Positions 61,590 through 64,000 of a stretch of 64,000 bases of DNA are shown here, in pieces (the stretch's first letter is position 1; the number at the start of each line of letters is the position of its first letter). The DNA comes from JAAYAO01 sp051133435 (GTDB lineage: Bacteria > Actinomycetota > Actinomycetes > Propionibacteriales > Propionibacteriaceae), in the NCBI RefSeq assembly GCF_051133435.1, contig NZ_JBPGNY010000004.1:62001-126000 (forward strand), read 5' to 3'. Under the pieces are notes generated by a model. The model had not been told where the DNA came from. It was given only the letters and a program-made list of their open reading frames with translations, and ran no database searches. The position numbers and the translations under genes were made by a program.

Positions 61590-62785
61590 TTGTTGACGGT
61601 GGTGAGCCGGACGGTTTCCGGCAGCGCCAACAGCGCCTCGACGGCCGTCTTCGGCAGGTCGCCGGCCAGGTCGGTCACCACGTAACCGAGCTCACCGCGG
61701 GTGGCGAGCTGTTGCCGGTCGATGTTGACCTGGGCGTCACCGAAGACCTGGTTGATACCGGCCAGCACACCGGGCACGTTGCGGTGCAGATGCAGTACCC
61801 GGCAGTGCGAGATGTCACCCCCGACACCCACCTCGGGCAGGTTCACCGACATGACCGTCGACCCGGTCTGGACGTAATCGCGCAGCTTGCCGGCCACGAA
61901 ATGGCCGATGTCCTGCTGGGCCTCCTGGGTGGAGCCGCCGATGTGCGGGGTCAGGATCACATTGTCCAGGCCCTGCAGGTAGGACTCGAAGGAGTCCCCG
62001 TTGGCCTTGGGTTCGGTGGGGAAGACGTCGATCGCCGCCCCGGCGAGGTGACCCGACATCAGCGCGTCGCGCAGCGCCTCGTGGTCGACCACGTTGCCGC
62101 GGCAGAGGTTCAGGAACAGGGTGCGCGGGCGCATCCGGGCGAACTCGTCGGCACCGATCAGGTTGGTATTGGACGGGCGGCCGTCCACGTGCAGCGAGAC
62201 GGTTTCGACCTTCTCGAGCAGTTCATCCAGTGATCCGCAGCGCTGGGCGTTGCCCAGGGCGAGCCGGTCGACGATGTCGTAGAAGTACACCCGCATCCCG
62301 ATCGCCTCGGCCAGTACCGACAGTTGGGTGCCGATATTGCCGTAGCCGACGATGCCCAGGGTGCGGCCACGCACCTCGTGGGAGCCGGTGGCCGACTTCA
62401 GCCAGTTGCCGGCGTGCAGGGCCTGGTTGCGTTCCGGAATCCGGCGCGCCAGCGCGATGATGTGGCCGATCACCAGTTCCACCACCGAGCGGGTGTTGGA
62501 ATAGGGGGCGTTGAACACCGCGATGCCGTGTTCGGTGGCCGCCTCCAGGTCGATCTGGTTCGTCCCGACGCTGAAGGCACCGACCGCCGACAGTTGCGGG
62601 GCTCGGGCCAGCACCTCGGCGGTGACCTGGGTCTTCGACCGGATGCCGAGCAGGTCGACCCCGTCGAGGGCCTCGATCAACTCGTCCTCGTCGAGGGCTC
62701 CCTTGCGGGTTTCCACCTGGTAACCGCGCTGTTCGAGCAGGGTGGCGGCGTCGTGATGGATGTTCTCAAGTAGCAGTGCACGCAC
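61586..62785 (-). CDS. serA: D-3-phosphoglycerate dehydrogenase-like protein
   Basis: This 399-residue NAD-dependent D-2-hydroxyacid dehydrogenase resembles the E. coli-type SerA with a C-terminal ACT domain (about 325-399), the first step of serine synthesis. Marks are LLGIRSKTQVTAEVL, TLGIVGYGNIGTQLSVLAEA (NAD loop), LNLCRGNVVDHEAL (Arg) and ILTPHIGGSTQEAQQDIG (His). The GTG start is 5 bases after the stop of an ABC transporter ATPase gene, so it is probably at the end of that operon. Confidence 0.9.
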   Translation of the reverse strand: MRALLLENIHHDAATLLEQRGYQVETRKGALDEDELIEALDGVDLLGIRSKTQVTAEVLARAPQLSAVGAFSVGTNQIDLEAATEHGIAVFNAPYSNTRSVVELVIGHIIALARRIPERNQALHAGNWLKSATGSHEVRGRTLGIVGYGNIGTQLSVLAEAIGMRVYFYDIVDRLALGNAQRCGSLDELLEKVETVSLHVDGRPSNTNLIGADEFARMRPRTLFLNLCRGNVVDHEALRDALMSGHLAGAAIDVFPTEPKANGDSFESYLQGLDNVILTPHIGGSTQEAQQDIGHFVAGKLRDYVQTGSTVMSVNLPEVGVGGDISHCRVLHLHRNVPGVLAGINQVFGDAQVNIDRQQLATRGELGYVVTDLAGDLPKTAVEALLALPETVRLTTVNN

Positions 62786-62789
62786 CCGC

Positions 62790-63554
62790 TCATCGTAGCC
62801 GCGGAATTGCTGCCAGAAGTTCACGGGTGTATTCGTGACCGGGCTGGTCGTAAATCTGCTCGATCGGGCCCGATTCGACGATCTCGCCGCGACGCAGCAC
62901 CGCCACCGAGTCGCAGACATGGCGCACCACTTGCAGGTCGTGGCTGACGAAGACCGTGGTCAGGCCGTATTCGGCGACCAGGTCGGTGAGCAGATTGAGT
63001 ACTTGGGCGCGCACCGACACGTCCAGGGCCGAGACCGGTTCGTCGGCCAACAGCACCCTGGGACGGGGCGCCAGGGCACGGGCGATGGCGATGCGTTGCC
63101 GCTGCCCCCCGCTGAACTCGTGCGGGTACCGTCGGGCCGAATCTGCCGGCAGACCGACCTCGTCCAGCACCTGGGTGAGCCGGCCCGCAGCGTCCCCGAC
63201 CCCGGTGCGTCCGCGCAGCAACCGGGAGCGCAGCGGTTCGGTGATGATGTCGCCGACCTTCATCCGGGGGTTCAGCGATGAGCGGGGGTCCTGGAAGACC
63301 ACCTGCACCTCCGCGCGCAGAAAGGCCAACCGGCGTTCCGGCAGATGGTCGATGCGCCGGTCGTCGAACCGGATCTCCCCGGAGGTCGGATGGTCCAGGG
63401 CGGCCATCATCCGCAGCAGGGTGGACTTGCCCGAACCCGACTCCCCCACGATGCCCAGACGCTGCCCCGCGGCCAGGTCGAAGCTGACGTCGCGCACCGC
63501 GTGGGTGGCGCCGAAGATGCGGTTCACCGCCTCGAGTCGATACACCGGCGTCAT
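62790..63554 (-). CDS. Oligopeptide/dipeptide-type ABC transporter ATPase (DppF-like)
   Basis: This 254-residue ATPase shows Walker A GIVGESGSGKSTLLRM, the Q-loop region VQVVFQDPRSSLNPRMKVGD typical of peptide/nickel importers, the signature FSGGQRQRIAIARAL, Walker B RVLLADEPVSALDVSVRAQV and the H-loop VFVSHDLQVV. Its ATG overlaps the stop of a second ATPase (ATGA), giving the DppD-DppF pair. Permease and binding-protein genes should lie beyond the right edge. The substrate is unknown. Confidence 0.92.
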   Translation of the reverse strand: MTPVYRLEAVNRIFGATHAVRDVSFDLAAGQRLGIVGESGSGKSTLLRMMAALDHPTSGEIRFDDRRIDHLPERRLAFLRAEVQVVFQDPRSSLNPRMKVGDIITEPLRSRLLRGRTGVGDAAGRLTQVLDEVGLPADSARRYPHEFSGGQRQRIAIARALAPRPRVLLADEPVSALDVSVRAQVLNLLTDLVAEYGLTTVFVSHDLQVVRHVCDSVAVLRRGEIVESGPIEQIYDQPGHEYTRELLAAIPRLR

Positions 63555-64000
63555 GTCTGCTCCCGGTTCCAGAAGTCGCCGACCACCGGCAGTCTGCTGC
63601 CCGGGGCGACCCGGTCGAGCCGCGAGGTGGCCACCAGACCCTTGGTGTAGCTGTGTTGCGGGTCATCGAAGACCTGCGCGACGCTGCCCTGCTCCACGAT
63701 CCGGCCGTCGAGCATCACGGCGACCTTGGAGCACACCTGGGCGACCACGGCCAGGTCGTGGCTGATGAACAGGCAGGCGGCCCCGTCGGCGGCGAGCACC
63801 TCGTCCAGTACCCGCAGCACCCGGGCCTGCACGGTCACATCGAGGGCGGTGGTCGGTTCGTCGCAGATCAGCAGGTCGGGGCTGTTGATCAGTGCCATCG
63901 CCAGCACCACGCGCTGACGTTGTCCGCCGGAAAGCTGATGTGGGTAGGAGCGCACGATGCGCTCCGGTTCGTCGATACCGACCCGTTCCAGCATGTCGAT
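63551..64000 (-). CDS. Oligopeptide/dipeptide-type ABC transporter ATPase (DppD-like), C-terminal part
   Basis: The gene enters from the right edge; 149 codons are visible. The signature LSGGQRQRVVLAMALI, Walker B LLICDEPTTALDVTVQARVL and H-loop LFISHDLAVVAQVC are present, and the tail (HSYTKGLVATSRLD) is the oligopeptide-transporter C-terminal region. Walker A lies outside the window. It is coupled to the DppF-like gene. Confidence 0.9.
   Translation of the reverse strand: MDMLERVGIDEPERIVRSYPHQLSGGQRQRVVLAMALINSPDLLICDEPTTALDVTVQARVLRVLDEVLAADGAACLFISHDLAVVAQVCSKVAVMLDGRIVEQGSVAQVFDDPQHSYTKGLVATSRLDRVAPGSRLPVVGDFWNREQT

Overview
The window is high-GC DNA from an actinobacterium, most likely from the Propionibacteriales or a close relative. 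This rests on gene content, not on a database search. It carries a WhiB regulator, a SigR/RsrA-type thiol-stress pair, the fused 2-oxoglutarate enzyme Kgd, the NucS mismatch endonuclease, the GlgE glucan pathway and the 24-residue ribosomal protein bL37. Methylmalonyl-CoA epimerase and a cobalamin adenosyltransferase fit a propionate/methylmalonyl metabolism. Nearly all the sequence is coding and no insertion sequence, prophage or CRISPR array was seen. The only hint of accessory DNA is the DUF222/HNH gene at 4.5-6.0 kb and the gene-poor stretch beside it.

Layout. 0-15 kb: an enoyl-CoA hydratase runs off the left edge, followed by glgX, an amidohydrolase, the HNH gene, a GNAT acetyltransferase, glgP on the minus strand, then glgE, maltokinase and glgB in line. 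These enzymes make and break alpha-glucan, and pgm (16.6 kb) links them to glucose 6-phosphate. 15-28 kb: mixed housekeeping genes, including a MerR-TipAS regulator, a thioredoxin-fold/TPR protein, MarR with a PH-domain membrane protein, methylmalonyl-CoA epimerase, a FilP/DivIVA-like coiled coil, nucS, a hydroxyacyl-CoA dehydrogenase, lgt, a cyclophilin lipoprotein and the cobalamin adenosyltransferase. 28-47 kb: a long minus-strand run. Read in its own direction it goes lysA-hom-thrB, rho, rpmE-prfA-prmC-sua5-wecA, two AtpI-type genes, atpBEFHAGDC, DUF2550 and a small membrane gene. 47-54 kb: tRNA-Arg(CCG), a GT87 glycosyltransferase, kgd, a DUF6104 gene, a membrane protein and whiB. 54-64 kb: a PdtaS-type kinase, bL37, rsrA-sigR, an SRAP protein, a DoxX protein, aroA-rsgA, hisN, serA and two peptide-type ABC ATPases, the second cut by the right edge.

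Two regulatory themes stand out. First, 17 genes have a -10-like hexamer exactly 5-7 bases before the start codon and no convincing Shine-Dalgarno placement, the signature of leaderless mRNAs. This also helps choose several starts. Second, sigR has both a leaderless-type -10 before a short form and a GGAAT-N19-GTT element, the SigR/SigH recognition pattern, before an in-frame upstream ATG. That mirrors the constitutive/autoregulated two-isoform design described for Streptomyces sigR.
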